NCBI RefSeq assembly: GCF_030692605.1
Contig: NZ_JAUYUD010000124.1
Location: 1-45,170, forward strand
Source: Lutibacter sp.
GTDB lineage: Bacteria > Bacteroidota > Bacteroidia > Flavobacteriales > Flavobacteriaceae
Direction of reading: 5' to 3'
Length of the DNA stretch: 45,170 bases
Part shown: positions 27,101 through 35,158 of the stretch, one piece after another
Position numbering within the stretch: position 1 is the first letter of the stretch
Layout of the letters: each line of letters begins with the position of its first letter
Position numbers and translations under genes: made by a program
Notes under the pieces: model-generated
The model's database searches: none
What the model was told of the DNA's origin: nothing
What the model saw: the letters and a program-made list of their open reading frames with translations, nothing else

Positions 27101-27366
27101 ACTGCTCCAATTGAAGAAACGCCTTGTTCATCAAAAACAGGAATCCAATCTACACCACCGCTTTCAGATTTCCACAACCCTCCAGAGGCTGTACCAACAT
27201 AAATCACATCTGGTTGATTTTCAACCACATCAATAGCAGTTACTCTTCCGCTCATTCCAGCTGGCCCAATAGATCTTGGCTTAATATTTTTTAGTTTTTC
27301 TAAATTAATTTCCTGTGAAACAGTAGCTAGTGAAATAAAGAAGGCTAGCAGAACAAGTTTTTTCAT
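24118..27366 (-). CDS. secreted BNR/sortilin-like propeller protein, large paralogue
   Basis: The 1082-residue exported protein starts with a signal peptide (MKKLVLLAFFISLATVSQE). Tandem BNR repeats (KSESGGVDW, KSLDAGKTW, KTTDGGKTW, ITYDGGENW, KSEDGGVKW) form propellers over about residues 30-760. The C-terminal part has an Ig/FlgD-like segment (LIRSIKTKAPKENGAHRIYWGLEEKG...LPGTYTIKIHFG) and a helical coiled-coil tail from about 930. A polar low-complexity linker (KKKDDSDSKNSKEKSSEKT) separates them. No T9SS sorting domain or glycosidase active site is seen. It aligns with the 923-residue neighbour in its propeller blocks; the C-terminal extension is the main difference. Role in proteolysis, binding or carbohydrate recognition is unknown. 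Confidence 0.88.
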   Translation of the reverse strand: MKKLVLLAFFISLATVSQEINLEKLKNIKPRSIGPAGMSGRVTAIDVVENQPDVIYVGTASGGLWKSESGGVDWIPVFDEQGVSSIGAVAIQQSNPDVIWAGTGEGNPRNSLNGGYGLYKSLDAGKTWKLVGLEKTRNIHRIIIDKDNPNTVYVGAIGSPWGAHSERGVFKTTDGGKTWTKSLYVNDQTGCADLVVDRSNPNKIIAAMWQHSRKPWTFNSGGEGSGLYITYDGGENWKKLTDKDGLPEGNLGRIGLAISQSNPKIIYALVEAKKNALYKSEDGGVKWKMVNDKSSGRGPDGIGNRPFYYSDIAVDPLNENRIYSVFTYVNVSEDGGKSFNQLMPAYGTDKGVHPDHHAWYIHPKNPSFMIDGNDGGLYITRDKGTTWRFVENLPVAQFYHISVDNDYPYNVYGGMQDNGSWVGPGYVLKDQGIRNSYWQEIMFGDGFDVVPDPKDSRYGYAMSQQGSVGRYDRETGNTKMIVPTHPNPDVKLRFNWNSAIAMNPTNQETIYFGSQFVHKSSDKGHTWDIISPDLTTNNPEKQKQHESGGITMDATGAENHCTILVIEPSILDEKMLWVGTDDGNIQLSLDGGATWENVSKNIKGMPNESWVAQIRASKFKKGEAYVVINNYRQFDFLPYLYRTRDYGKTWENLLVGKNETFGYTLSVIQDIEEPKLLFLGTENGLYFSIDEGKIWTKYTNGYPTVPTIDLAIHPREHDLIIGTFGRAAYVLDDIRPFRALAKEGKQLLDKTLHLFVPPAAINAENQQPAGTRFGANAIFNGENRKEGAMITYIINTPESAKKKDDSDSKNSKEKSSEKTAVKGEKPAVKFDSIFFEVFNVNNELIRSIKTKAPKENGAHRIYWGLEEKGERGPSRRKERDNAQEPRGNTVLPGTYTIKIHFGNLTETSSINVSYDPRIPMSFDVLKSKYDLLKQLESKTGIAGKATQQLLESKEIVEDYKKRLKAQDEKEKLKDLIKSHDELIKKIDGLLDDMLGKEDERQGITDTEFPSTVSYLFTARRYVGSLMQLPGKTEYKLIENANAKVGAVIEKINEFYKTDWVNYRKSVENLQLSKFKEIEELKY

Positions 27367-27511
27367 TATGTTTGGTTTTAAAAAGGTTTATGAATAAAAT
27401 TAAATAAATCAGTGTTAACAAGTGTTAAATTTAGAATAATATATATTATTTAAATCAATTCTAAATAAGATTAAATGTCCAAATAGAGCAAATTAACTTT
27501 AACATATTTAT

Positions 27512-27519
27512 TATCTTTG
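27512..27519 (+). promoter_or_regulatory. TAnnTTTG -7 element of the sdh operon
   Basis: TATCTTTG lies 21 bases before the sdhC ATG and matches the Bacteroidota -7 consensus. No perfect TTG is found at the usual distance. Confidence 0.45.
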
Positions 27520-27540
27520 ATGTTTTAAAATTTAAAACTA

Positions 27541-28218
27541 ATGAGCGGGATTTTATCTTCATCAATTGCTAGAAAGGTTGCCATGGCACTATCAGCACTT
27601 TTCTTAATAATTTTCTTAATTATTCACTTAGCAGTAAACGTAACATCATTATTTAGTGAAGACGCTTTTAACCAAGCGTCACATTTTATGGGTACCAATC
27701 CATTAATTCAGTTTGCAATGCAACCTGTATTAATTTTTGGAGTTGTTTTTCATTTTGTTATGGGGTTTGTTTTAGAACTAAAGAATAGAGCGTCAAGAAA
27801 TGTAAAATATGTAAAATATAATGGCGCGGCAAGTGCTACTTGGATGTCAAGAAATATGGCAATTAGCGGCGGAGTTATTTTAATTTTTATAGTAATTCAC
27901 TTTCTAGATTTTTGGATTCCTGAATTAAACACTAAATATGTCCTAGGTGATATGTCTGGTTATTTAGAAGGGACTGAGAAGCTTCGTTATTTTGAAGAAT
28001 TGCAACACAAGTTCGTAAGTCCGTTGAGGGTGGGAGCGTATATAGTTGCTTTTATTTTATTAGGCCTTCATTTGGCACATGGTTTTCAATCGGCATTTCA
28101 ATCAATGGGTTTTAACAACAAATACACAAAATGTGTGAAAAATTTAGGAACTATTTATTCAATAGTAATTCCTTTAGGATTTATCATTATTGCATTGTTT
28201 CACCATTTTAACCATTAA
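27541..28218 (+). CDS. sdhC: succinate dehydrogenase cytochrome b subunit
   Basis: The 225-residue inner-membrane protein has about five hydrophobic helices (for example MALSALFLIIFLIIHLAVNV, PVLIFGVVFHFVMGFVLEL, GGVILIFIVIHFLDFWI, GAYIVAFILLGLHLAHGF, IVIPLGFIIIALFHHF). Histidines in helices fit the di-haem ligands of the single-anchor type-B succinate:menaquinone oxidoreductase. This explains why no separate sdhD is present. It anchors SdhA and SdhB and passes electrons to menaquinone. It begins the operon, 12 bases before sdhA. Length matches the family. Confidence 0.94.
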   Translation: MSGILSSSIARKVAMALSALFLIIFLIIHLAVNVTSLFSEDAFNQASHFMGTNPLIQFAMQPVLIFGVVFHFVMGFVLELKNRASRNVKYVKYNGAASATWMSRNMAISGGVILIFIVIHFLDFWIPELNTKYVLGDMSGYLEGTEKLRYFEELQHKFVSPLRVGAYIVAFILLGLHLAHGFQSAFQSMGFNNKYTKCVKNLGTIYSIVIPLGFIIIALFHHFNH

Positions 28219-28230
28219 TCTTAAGAGAAT

Positions 28231-30234
28231 ATGACTACTTTAAATTCAAGAGTACCAGAAGGTCCAATAAAAGATAAATGGACAATTTATAAAGATAAAA
28301 TTAACCTAGTAAACCCAGCTAACAAACGAAATATTGATATTATAGTTGTTGGAACAGGTTTGGCTGGTGGTTCAGCCGCTGCAACTTTAGCTGAGCTAGG
28401 ATATAACGTAAAAGCATTTGCGTACCAAGATTCTCCAAGAAGAGCGCATTCAATAGCAGCACAAGGAGGTATCAATGCCGCAAAAAATTATATGGGTGAT
28501 GGAGATTCTAACTATCGCTTATTTTATGATACCGTAAAAGGTGGAGATTACCGTTCACGTGAAGCAAACGTGCATCGTTTAGCGGAGGTTTCAGGAGCTA
28601 TTATTGACCAATGTGTGGCGCAAGGTGTTCCTTTTGCTCGTGATTATGGTGGATTGTTAGACAACCGTTCATTTGGTGGAGTATTGGTTTCAAGAACTTT
28701 TTACGCAAAAGGACAAACAGGACAACAATTATTGCTAGGATGTTATTCTGCAATGAACCGTCAAATTGCTCGAGGGAAAATTGAAATGTTCAATCGTCAC
28801 GAAATGTTAGATGTAGTTAAAGTTGATGGTAAAGCAAGAGGTATTATTGCTCGTGATTTAATAACTGGTGAAATTGAGCGTCATTCTGCTCACGCCGTAG
28901 TTATTGCAACTGGCGGTTATGGAAATGTTTATTTCTTATCAACCAACGCTATGGGTTCTAACGCAACTGCAGCTTGGAAAATTCATAAAAAAGGAGCATA
29001 TTTTGCAAATCCTTGTTTTACGCAAATTCACCCAACGTGTATTCCACGTTCAGGAGATTACCAATCTAAATTAACGTTAATGTCAGAATCATTGCGTAAT
29101 GATGGTAGAATTTGGGTTCCTGCAAAAATAGAAGATGCAAAGGCAATTCAACAAGGCAACTTAAAGCCAACTGCAATTTCTGAAGTAGATAGAGATTATT
29201 TCTTAGAAAGAAGATATCCTGCTTATGGGAATTTAGTTCCTAGAGATGTTGCTTCAAGAGCAGCTAAAGAACGTTGTGATGCAGGTCACGGAGTAAATGC
29301 AACTGGAGAAGCTGTGTATTTAGATTTTGCTGCTGCTATTCATAGATACGGAAGCACACAAGCTAAAATTCAAGGACTTCATAATCCTTCAAAAGAAGAA
29401 GTTATTAAATTAGGTGAAGCTGTTATTGAAGAAAAATACGGAAACTTGTTCCAAATGTATGAGAAAATTATAGATGAAAATCCATATAAAACTCCTATGA
29501 TGATTTATCCAGCAACGCACTATACAATGGGTGGTGTTTGGGTAGATTATAACTTAATGACAACTGTTCCTGGATTGTATTGTATTGGTGAAGCAAATTT
29601 CTCTGATCACGGTGCAAACAGATTAGGAGCTTCTGCTTTAATGCAAGGTTTGGCAGATGGATATTTTGTATTGCCTTATACTATTGGTGATTATTTAGCT
29701 GATGATATTAGAACAGGGAAGATACCAACCAATTCTCCTGAATTTGATGAAGTTGAAAAATCTGTAAAAGATCAATTAGAATTCTTTATCAATAATAAAG
29801 GAACACATTCTGTAGATTATTTCCACAAAAAATTGGGACAAGTAATGTGGGATAAAGTTGGAATGGCCCGAAATGAAAAAGGTTTAAAAGAAGCGATTAA
29901 GGAAATTCAAGAAATTCGTGAAGATTTCTGGAAAAACGTAAAAGTTCCTGGAGATTTAAATGAAATGAATCCTGAATTAGAAAAAGCAGGTAGAGTAGCT
30001 GATTTCTTAGAATTAGGAGAATTATTTGCAAAAGATGCTTTAGAGCGTGAAGAATCTTGTGGAGGTCACTTTAGAGAAGAGCACGTAACTGAAGATGGTG
30101 AGGCAAAACGTGACGATAAAAACTTTGCGTATGTCGCAGCTTGGGAATACACAGGAAAACCTAGTGAAGCTATTTTGCATAAAGAACAATTAGAATTTAA
30201 AGATATCGAATTAAAAACTCGTTCTTATAAATAG
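28231..30234 (+). CDS. sdhA: succinate dehydrogenase flavoprotein subunit
   Basis: The 667-residue protein oxidises succinate to fumarate. FAD binding is shown by [19 protein letters not shown] near residues 39-57. His73 in [18 protein letters not shown] is the covalent flavin site. The active-site region includes [34 protein letters not shown] and [12 protein letters not shown]; the second dinucleotide segment is [27 protein letters not shown]. The protein is long and type-B-like, as expected with a single cytochrome subunit. Its TAG stop lies within the first bases of the repeat-flanked S23 unit that separates it from sdhB. Confidence 0.97.
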   Translation: MTTLNSRVPEGPIKDKWTIYKDKINLVNPANKRNIDIIVVGTGLAGGSAAATLAELGYNVKAFAYQDSPRRAHSIAAQGGINAAKNYMGDGDSNYRLFYDTVKGGDYRSREANVHRLAEVSGAIIDQCVAQGVPFARDYGGLLDNRSFGGVLVSRTFYAKGQTGQQLLLGCYSAMNRQIARGKIEMFNRHEMLDVVKVDGKARGIIARDLITGEIERHSAHAVVIATGGYGNVYFLSTNAMGSNATAAWKIHKKGAYFANPCFTQIHPTCIPRSGDYQSKLTLMSESLRNDGRIWVPAKIEDAKAIQQGNLKPTAISEVDRDYFLERRYPAYGNLVPRDVASRAAKERCDAGHGVNATGEAVYLDFAAAIHRYGSTQAKIQGLHNPSKEEVIKLGEAVIEEKYGNLFQMYEKIIDENPYKTPMMIYPATHYTMGGVWVDYNLMTTVPGLYCIGEANFSDHGANRLGASALMQGLADGYFVLPYTIGDYLADDIRTGKIPTNSPEFDEVEKSVKDQLEFFINNKGTHSVDYFHKKLGQVMWDKVGMARNEKGLKEAIKEIQEIREDFWKNVKVPGDLNEMNPELEKAGRVADFLELGELFAKDALEREESCGGHFREEHVTEDGEAKRDDKNFAYVAAWEYTGKPSEAILHKEQLEFKDIELKTRSYK

Positions 30235-30654
30235 GCAATAGTGAATAAGGCATTAGGCAATAGGTAAAATGAGTTCAATAAAATCTTATAAAGATCTATT
30301 AATTTGGAAAAAAGGAATTCAGTTAGTCAAAGAAATTTATTTATTATGTAAAGATTTACCTAAAGACGAAGTGTTTGGTTTGCAAAGTCAAATGAAAAGA
30401 GCAGCAATTTCTATCCCTTCAAATATTGCAGAGGGTTATGGTAGAAATTACACTCAAAATTATATTCAATTTCTGAAATTGCCAGAGGTTGATTATTAGA
30501 GTTAGAAACTCAAATAATTATTTCAAGAGAATTAGATTTGATAAGTAATGATCAGTTTGATAAAATAATAAATTTAATCACAGAAGAAAACAAAATGTTA
30601 AATGCCTTTATTAAATCAATAAGCAATTAAAAAACTATTGCCTATTGCCTAATG
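30232..30654. mobile_element. putative S23 unit with inverted-repeat ends inserted between sdhA and sdhB
   Basis: The left border has repeated words (TAGGCAATAG at 30232, CATTAGGCAATAGG at 30251-30264). The right border carries the exact reverse complement (CCTATTGCCTAATG at 30641-30654) extended by a further CTATTG. These arms bracket a four-helix-bundle reading frame and nothing else. The unit separates sdhA from sdhB, which are normally adjacent. That it is mobile is inferred from its ends and location; no transposase is present and target duplications are not evident. Confidence 0.5.
30269..30630 (+). pseudogene. broken four helix bundle protein (S23 / 23S rRNA intervening-sequence family)
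   Basis: The first 69 codons are a typical start of this family (MSSIKSYKDLLIWKKGIQLVKEIY...MKRAAISIPSNIAEGYGRN, YIQFLK). After CTGAAA (about 30473-30478) the frame is lost by one missing A: the family text KIARGSLLELETQ is recovered only by shifting frame. Even then a TGA at 30490-30492 replaces the Ser codon. The remainder continues as LLELETQIIISRELDLISND...MLNAFIKSISN to TAA 30628-30630. The unshifted frame stops at 30499 (76 residues). Two lesions 12 bases apart make decay more likely than a single sequencing error. Family function is unknown; members are helical oligomers, distantly related to Avd. Confidence 0.85.
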
Positions 30655-30671
30655 GCTAATAAACTTAAGAT

Positions 30672-31415
30672 ATGAATTTAACGTTAAAAATTTGGAGACA
30701 AAAAGGACCTCAAGAAAAGGGTCAAATGGTCGAATATAAAGTAACCGATATTTCAGAGCATATGTCATTCTTAGAAATGATGGATGTTTTAAATGAAAGT
30801 TTGGTAGCAAAAGATGAAGTGCCTATTGCATTTGATCACGATTGTAGAGAAGGTATTTGTGGAATGTGTTCATTACATATTAATGGAGAACCTCACGGTC
30901 CAGACAGAGGTATAACAACATGCCAATTACACATGCGTACTTTTAAAGATGGCGATACTATTTATATAGAACCTTGGAGAGCGAAAGCATTCCCAGTAAT
31001 TAAAGATTTAATTGTAGATCGTATGGCTTTTGAACGTATTCAACAAGCTGGTGGTTATATTTCAGTAAATACTTCTGGGAATACTCAAGACGCTAATTCA
31101 ATTCCAATTTCAAAATACAATGCAGATTTATCTATGGATGCTGCTTCATGTATTGGCTGTGGAGCTTGTGTAGCTAGTTGTAAAAACTCGAGTGCTATGC
31201 TATTTGTTGCTGCAAAAGTGTCGCAATTTGCGTTGTTACCACAAGGTAAAGTGGAAGCTAAAGAACGTGTACTTAACATGGTTGCCCAAATGGATATAGA
31301 AGGATTTGGAAACTGTACAAACACAGGTGCTTGTGAAGTTGAATGTCCGAAAGGAATTTCATTAGAAAATATTGCACGTATGAATCGTGAGTATTTGAAA
31401 GCAAGCATTATATAG
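30672..31415 (+). CDS. sdhB: succinate dehydrogenase iron-sulfur subunit
   Basis: The 247-residue protein carries the electron path from FAD to quinone. The N-terminal plant-type ferredoxin domain holds the [2Fe-2S] cysteines in [22 protein letters not shown]...TTCQLH. The C-terminal bacterial ferredoxin domain holds [15 protein letters not shown] and [16 protein letters not shown], which ligate the [4Fe-4S] and [3Fe-4S] clusters. Length and motifs are typical of the type-B enzyme. It lies about 440 bases from sdhA because of the S23 unit; no separate promoter is obvious, so expression probably depends on read-through. Confidence 0.96.
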   Translation: MNLTLKIWRQKGPQEKGQMVEYKVTDISEHMSFLEMMDVLNESLVAKDEVPIAFDHDCREGICGMCSLHINGEPHGPDRGITTCQLHMRTFKDGDTIYIEPWRAKAFPVIKDLIVDRMAFERIQQAGGYISVNTSGNTQDANSIPISKYNADLSMDAASCIGCGACVASCKNSSAMLFVAAKVSQFALLPQGKVEAKERVLNMVAQMDIEGFGNCTNTGACEVECPKGISLENIARMNREYLKASII

Positions 31416-31441
31416 TTATTTTACATATTAAGTTCAATATT

Positions 31442-31473
31442 AAAACCTATTTCAATTTTGAAATGGGTTTTTT
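31442..31473 (+). terminator. intrinsic terminator of the sdh operon
   Basis: AAAACCTATTTCA (31442-31454) pairs with TGAAATGGGTTTT (31459-31471), allowing one wobble pair, followed by T bases. It lies 27 bases after sdhB. Confidence 0.8.
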
Positions 31474-31617
31474 GTTTACAAAAGCCGTTAATAAAGTGAA
31501 TATTTAGTATTTTTAAAACCGATTTTGTTACCCTAAATCAAGTTCAGAGTCTCAAACTCATTTTATTTATTGAAAGATGAAATTCAGAAATTTTAAGAAT
31601 AATTAAACCTTAAATAT

Positions 31618-32775
31618 ATGCCAACATATAACATACCTTTTCAATCAAAATTACCAAATGTACCAACTTCCATTTTTGCTATAATGAGTGGTTTAGCCAA
31701 TGAACACAGCGCCTTGAATTTGGCGCAAGGATTTCCAAATTTTGAGAGTGATGAAAAATTAATTTCATTAGTTAATAAAGCAATGGTTGAAGGAAATAAC
31801 CAATACGCTCCAATGCCTGGAGTAATGAGTTTAAGAGAATCAATTGCTCAAAAAACGGAGAGTCTTTATCAAGTAAATTATAATCCAGATACAGAAATTA
31901 CTGTTACAGCGGGTGCTACTCAGGCAATTTTTACCATAATTGCAACCACTATTAAAAAGGATGATGAAGTTATAATTTTTAAACCAGCGTATGATTGTTA
32001 CGAGCCAACAATAGAATTATTTGGAGGTAAACCAATTGCAATTCAGTTAGATCCTGAAGATTTTAAAATAGATTGGCAACAGGTTAGAGGTTTAATAAGC
32101 GATAAAACGAAAATGATTATTATAAACTCACCTCATAATCCTTCGGGGAGAATAATGACTTATTCAGATATGTTTCAATTGGAACAATTACTTAAAGACA
32201 CCAATATTTTATTATTAAGCGATGAGGTGTATGAACATATTATTTTTGATAATGAAAAGCATTATTCGGCAGCTTTATTTCCTTCTTTAGCCGAAAGAGC
32301 TTTTATTGTAGCTTCATTTGGTAAAACATTTCACAATACAGGCTGGAAAATGGGATATTGTTTAGCTCCAGCACAGTTAACAAATGAACTAAGAAAAGTG
32401 CATCAATTTAATGTGTTTAGTGTGAATCATCCCATGCAAATAGCACTTGCTTCTTATTTGAAATCGCCAGATAATTATAATTATTTAGGTTCTTTTTATC
32501 AAGAAAAAAGGGATTTGTTTTTGTCGCTCATTAAGGATTCTAAATTTACCAGTATACCTTCAAAAGGGACTTATTTTCAGTTGTTAAATTTTAAAAATAT
32601 AACAGAAGAAAGCGATTATGACTTTGCCATTAGATTAACAAAAGAATATAAAATAGCGTCTGTGCCAATTTCAGTTTTCAACAATAGTAATTACGACACT
32701 AAAGTATTGCGCTTTTGTTTTTCTAAAACGGAAGAAACATTAAAAAGAGCTGCCGATATATTATGTAATATTTAG
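31618..32775 (+). CDS. PLP-dependent aminotransferase, methionine/glutamine (YbdL/KAT) type
   Basis: The 385-residue fold-type I aminotransferase has NLAQGFPNFESDEKL near the N terminus, VTAGATQAIFT, INSPHNPSGRIM, LLSDEVYEHIIFD, the PLP lysine in ASFGKTFHNTGWKMGY and LRFCFSKTEETL. NLAQGFPNF and GKTFHNTGWKMGY are typical of the YbdL / kynurenine-glutamine transaminase group, which uses methionine, glutamine and aromatic 2-oxo acids. A downstream nitrilase-family omega-amidase fits that role. The ATG at 31618 agrees with the family N terminus. Cytosolic. Confidence 0.92.
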   Translation: MPTYNIPFQSKLPNVPTSIFAIMSGLANEHSALNLAQGFPNFESDEKLISLVNKAMVEGNNQYAPMPGVMSLRESIAQKTESLYQVNYNPDTEITVTAGATQAIFTIIATTIKKDDEVIIFKPAYDCYEPTIELFGGKPIAIQLDPEDFKIDWQQVRGLISDKTKMIIINSPHNPSGRIMTYSDMFQLEQLLKDTNILLLSDEVYEHIIFDNEKHYSAALFPSLAERAFIVASFGKTFHNTGWKMGYCLAPAQLTNELRKVHQFNVFSVNHPMQIALASYLKSPDNYNYLGSFYQEKRDLFLSLIKDSKFTSIPSKGTYFQLLNFKNITEESDYDFAIRLTKEYKIASVPISVFNNSNYDTKVLRFCFSKTEETLKRAADILCNI

Positions 32776-32799
32776 TTGTAAATTTGTGTATATAAAATT

Positions 32800-33281
32800 A
32801 TGAAATATGAAAAAATAAAATTATTCTGGGTAATTATGTTGTTATTTTCACTTTCAATTTTAACCGCACAACAAGTTGATTATGAAGGTAGAATGTATGA
32901 TGTTAAAGGCAATAAAATATTTTTTGACGGGAAGGAAGTAACAAAAAGTCTTTCTTTTGAACAACAAATTGCCATAAAAAATAAAAACAGTGAACGATTA
33001 TTGGCAGACCGAAAATTGAGAGAGGCTGAGAAGGCAGCTAAAAAGGCAGCTAAAAAACAAAAAGCTGCAGAAAAAAAGGTAAAAAAAGCTGAAAAGGAAA
33101 TAAAGCAAAAAGAACATGCTGAAAAGAAATATAGCAAAGCACGAAATAGCTTAGATAAAAACATAAAAAGTACGATAAGCTAAAAAGTAACGGAAAAATA
33201 TCACCACTAGACGATGAGAAGTGGCAAAAAAAAATAGATAGAATGAAACGTGATGTTGAAAAAAAACGCAAAAAATTATAA
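32800..33281 (+). pseudogene. Lys-rich exported coiled-coil protein, frameshifted near its C terminus
   Basis: The reading frame begins with a signal peptide (MKYEKIKLFWVIMLLFSLSILTAQ). A short domain (VDYEGRMYDVKGNKIFFDGKEVTKSLSFEQQ) is followed by a Lys/Ala/Glu-rich coiled coil. In the unshifted frame it stops at 33183 (127 residues). One added A in the run at 33157-33161 instead gives KKHKKYDKLKSNGKISPLDD, then a Lys-rich tail to TAA 33279-33281, abutting the next ATG at 33282. The continued heptad-like Lys composition and exact junction indicate the original end. Function is unknown. Sequencing error cannot be excluded. Confidence 0.75.
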
Positions 33282-34061
33282 ATGAAAAATACCCTAAACA
33301 TTGCCATTATTCAAAGTAATCTAGTTTGGGAACAACCTAAAAAAAATAGATCAAATTTTTCAACTACCATTGAGTCAATTTCTAAGGAGGTTGACTTATT
33401 TGTTTTGCCTGAAATGTTCACCTCTGGTTTTACAATGAATCCGCAACACGTTGCTGAAACAATGCAAGGTGAAACAGTGGAATGGATGCGTAATTTGGCA
33501 CTAAAAAAAAATGCAGCAATTGCAGGAAGTATTATTATAATTGAAAATAACAATTTTTACAATAGATTATTATTTGTTCATCCTTCAGGTGAAATAAATT
33601 ATTACAATAAAAGACACTTATTTAGCTTGGCTGGTGAGCACTTGAAATATACAACTGGAACAGAAAAACTGATAGTTAATTATAATGATTGGAAAATTTG
33701 CCCATTAGTTTGTTACGATTTGCGTTTTCCTGTTTGGTCGAGAAATGTAGAAAATTACGATGTTCTTTTATATGTTGCCAATTGGCCAAAACCAAGAATT
33801 GCCGCTTGGGATGCTTTATTAAAAGCGAGATCCATTGAGAATTTAAGCTATGTTATTGGTGTAAATAGAGTAGGAGTTGATGAAAACCATTTTGAATATT
33901 CAGGCCATTCAGTAGCATATAATTGTTTAGGGAAAAAGCTAACCCATCTAAAAACAAATCAGGAGGATAACACCATTATAACGTTGCATAAAAAACATAT
34001 AGCAGAAGTGCGAACTAAGTTAAACTTTTTGAATGATAAAGATAGCTTTGAAATAAAGTAA
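33282..34061 (+). CDS. nitrilase-superfamily amidohydrolase, omega-amidase (YafV/Nit2) type
   Basis: The 259-residue cytosolic enzyme has the nitrilase Glu-Lys-Cys triad: Glu44 in VLPEMFTSGF, Lys110 in YYNKRHLFSLAGEH, and Cys144 in CPLVCYDLRFPVW. GEHLKYTTG is typical of the YafV/Nit2 branch, which hydrolyses 2-oxoglutaramate or 2-oxosuccinamate to the 2-oxo acid and ammonia. The upstream methionine/glutamine transaminase would generate 2-oxoglutaramate, so the two fit a glutamine transaminase-omega-amidase pathway. This functional pairing is inference from gene order. Its ATG follows the ancestral stop of the frameshifted gene directly. Confidence 0.93.
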   Translation: MKNTLNIAIIQSNLVWEQPKKNRSNFSTTIESISKEVDLFVLPEMFTSGFTMNPQHVAETMQGETVEWMRNLALKKNAAIAGSIIIIENNNFYNRLLFVHPSGEINYYNKRHLFSLAGEHLKYTTGTEKLIVNYNDWKICPLVCYDLRFPVWSRNVENYDVLLYVANWPKPRIAAWDALLKARSIENLSYVIGVNRVGVDENHFEYSGHSVAYNCLGKKLTHLKTNQEDNTIITLHKKHIAEVRTKLNFLNDKDSFEIK

Positions 34062-34132
34062 TAAACAATCTAATTTATCTTGACGAAATATAGTTACTTA
34101 GACATGATTAGGTTAAGTAGTTTAAAACAAAC

Positions 34133-35140
34133 TTAGCATACAGGATTTATCCATTTAAAATTGTATTTTGTGTTTGGAACAACAATACGTTCGGCAATAC
34201 GACACATTCGGTCTGGTAAATTCATTAAATAGTCTCTGGCTTTTTCAGCTTCAGCAGATAAACCTGTAATTTTATCAAGTTCCCAAGAAGTATTTAATTT
34301 CGTAATAATATCGATATAATCAAAGCTGGTATAAACACCAACGCGTTGAGCAACTGTTGAAAATTGATTGAAAAGGCTTCCTTTTTCTTCACCAGAATGT
34401 CTTAAATTCATTGCTGGCATAACAATTTTATATTTCATCATGTATTGATAAGCTAACATCATTTCACTTGGGTCGTGCTGAAAAATTTGCTTAACAAACT
34501 CGGTATATGCTAAATGATGGCGCATTTCATCTCCTGCAATAATCATAGACATTTTTGCTAATAATTTATGCCCATTTTTACGTGCAATTTTAGCAACATT
34601 ATTATGTGAAACATAAGTAGCTAACTCTTGAAAGCTTGTGTATACAAAGTTTTTGTATGGATCGCGAGCACTTCCAATATCAAATCCGTCTGCAATTAAA
34701 TGTTGAGTAGTAATTTCTACTTCGCGCATATTAACCCTGCCAGATAGATATAAGTATTTACTCAACACATCACCATGCCTGTTTTCTTCTCCAGTCCAAG
34801 CCCGTAACCATTTTGCCCAGCCATTATCTCCTCCACCATTTTCATTACTATGCTGTGAAACACCATCAACATCTAACAGCCACGATTCGTAGGTTGGTAA
34901 GGCCTCTTCTGTAATGGTATCTCCAACTAAAACAGTCCAAAAATCATCATTTAAGTCTTTGGAGAGCTCTTGAATTTCTTTGATTTCTTCAATAAATGAA
35001 TCGCTTTGAGAGTTGGGTAAAAAATCAGTTGGTTGCCAAATTTTTTCGGGGGTAATTAAAAATTTTTCAACAAAGATATCTATATTCTTTTCAAGGGTTA
35101 GCATTACCTCTAACCTGATATTGTGTGCCGACATGTCCAT
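34133..35140 (-). CDS. acyl-ACP desaturase (soluble di-iron)
   Basis: The 335-residue soluble fatty-acid desaturase has the two di-iron motifs: Glu119-Asn-Arg-His122 in TGEENRHGD and Glu205-Met-Arg-His208 in AGDEMRHHLAY. Additional ligand candidates are E83/E85-region and the QELATYVSHNN helix (Glu172). This family inserts a double bond into acyl-ACP, needed for membrane fluidity. It is followed upstream in transcription by plsC with an 18-base gap, so the pair makes and esterifies acyl chains. The first ATG gives an MDMSAHN start; the internal ATG at codon 3 is an alternative. Confidence 0.92.
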   Translation of the reverse strand: MDMSAHNIRLEVMLTLEKNIDIFVEKFLITPEKIWQPTDFLPNSQSDSFIEEIKEIQELSKDLNDDFWTVLVGDTITEEALPTYESWLLDVDGVSQHSNENGGGDNGWAKWLRAWTGEENRHGDVLSKYLYLSGRVNMREVEITTQHLIADGFDIGSARDPYKNFVYTSFQELATYVSHNNVAKIARKNGHKLLAKMSMIIAGDEMRHHLAYTEFVKQIFQHDPSEMMLAYQYMMKYKIVMPAMNLRHSGEEKGSLFNQFSTVAQRVGVYTSFDYIDIITKLNTSWELDKITGLSAEAEKARDYLMNLPDRMCRIAERIVVPNTKYNFKWINPVC

Positions 35141-35158
35141 TTTTTTAGTAGTAGTTTG

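Noticed and set aside
33050-33307. Phe/Leu/Ser-rich minus-strand open frame
   Set aside because: Its hydrophobic look comes from reading Lys-rich codons (AAA/AAG) in reverse.
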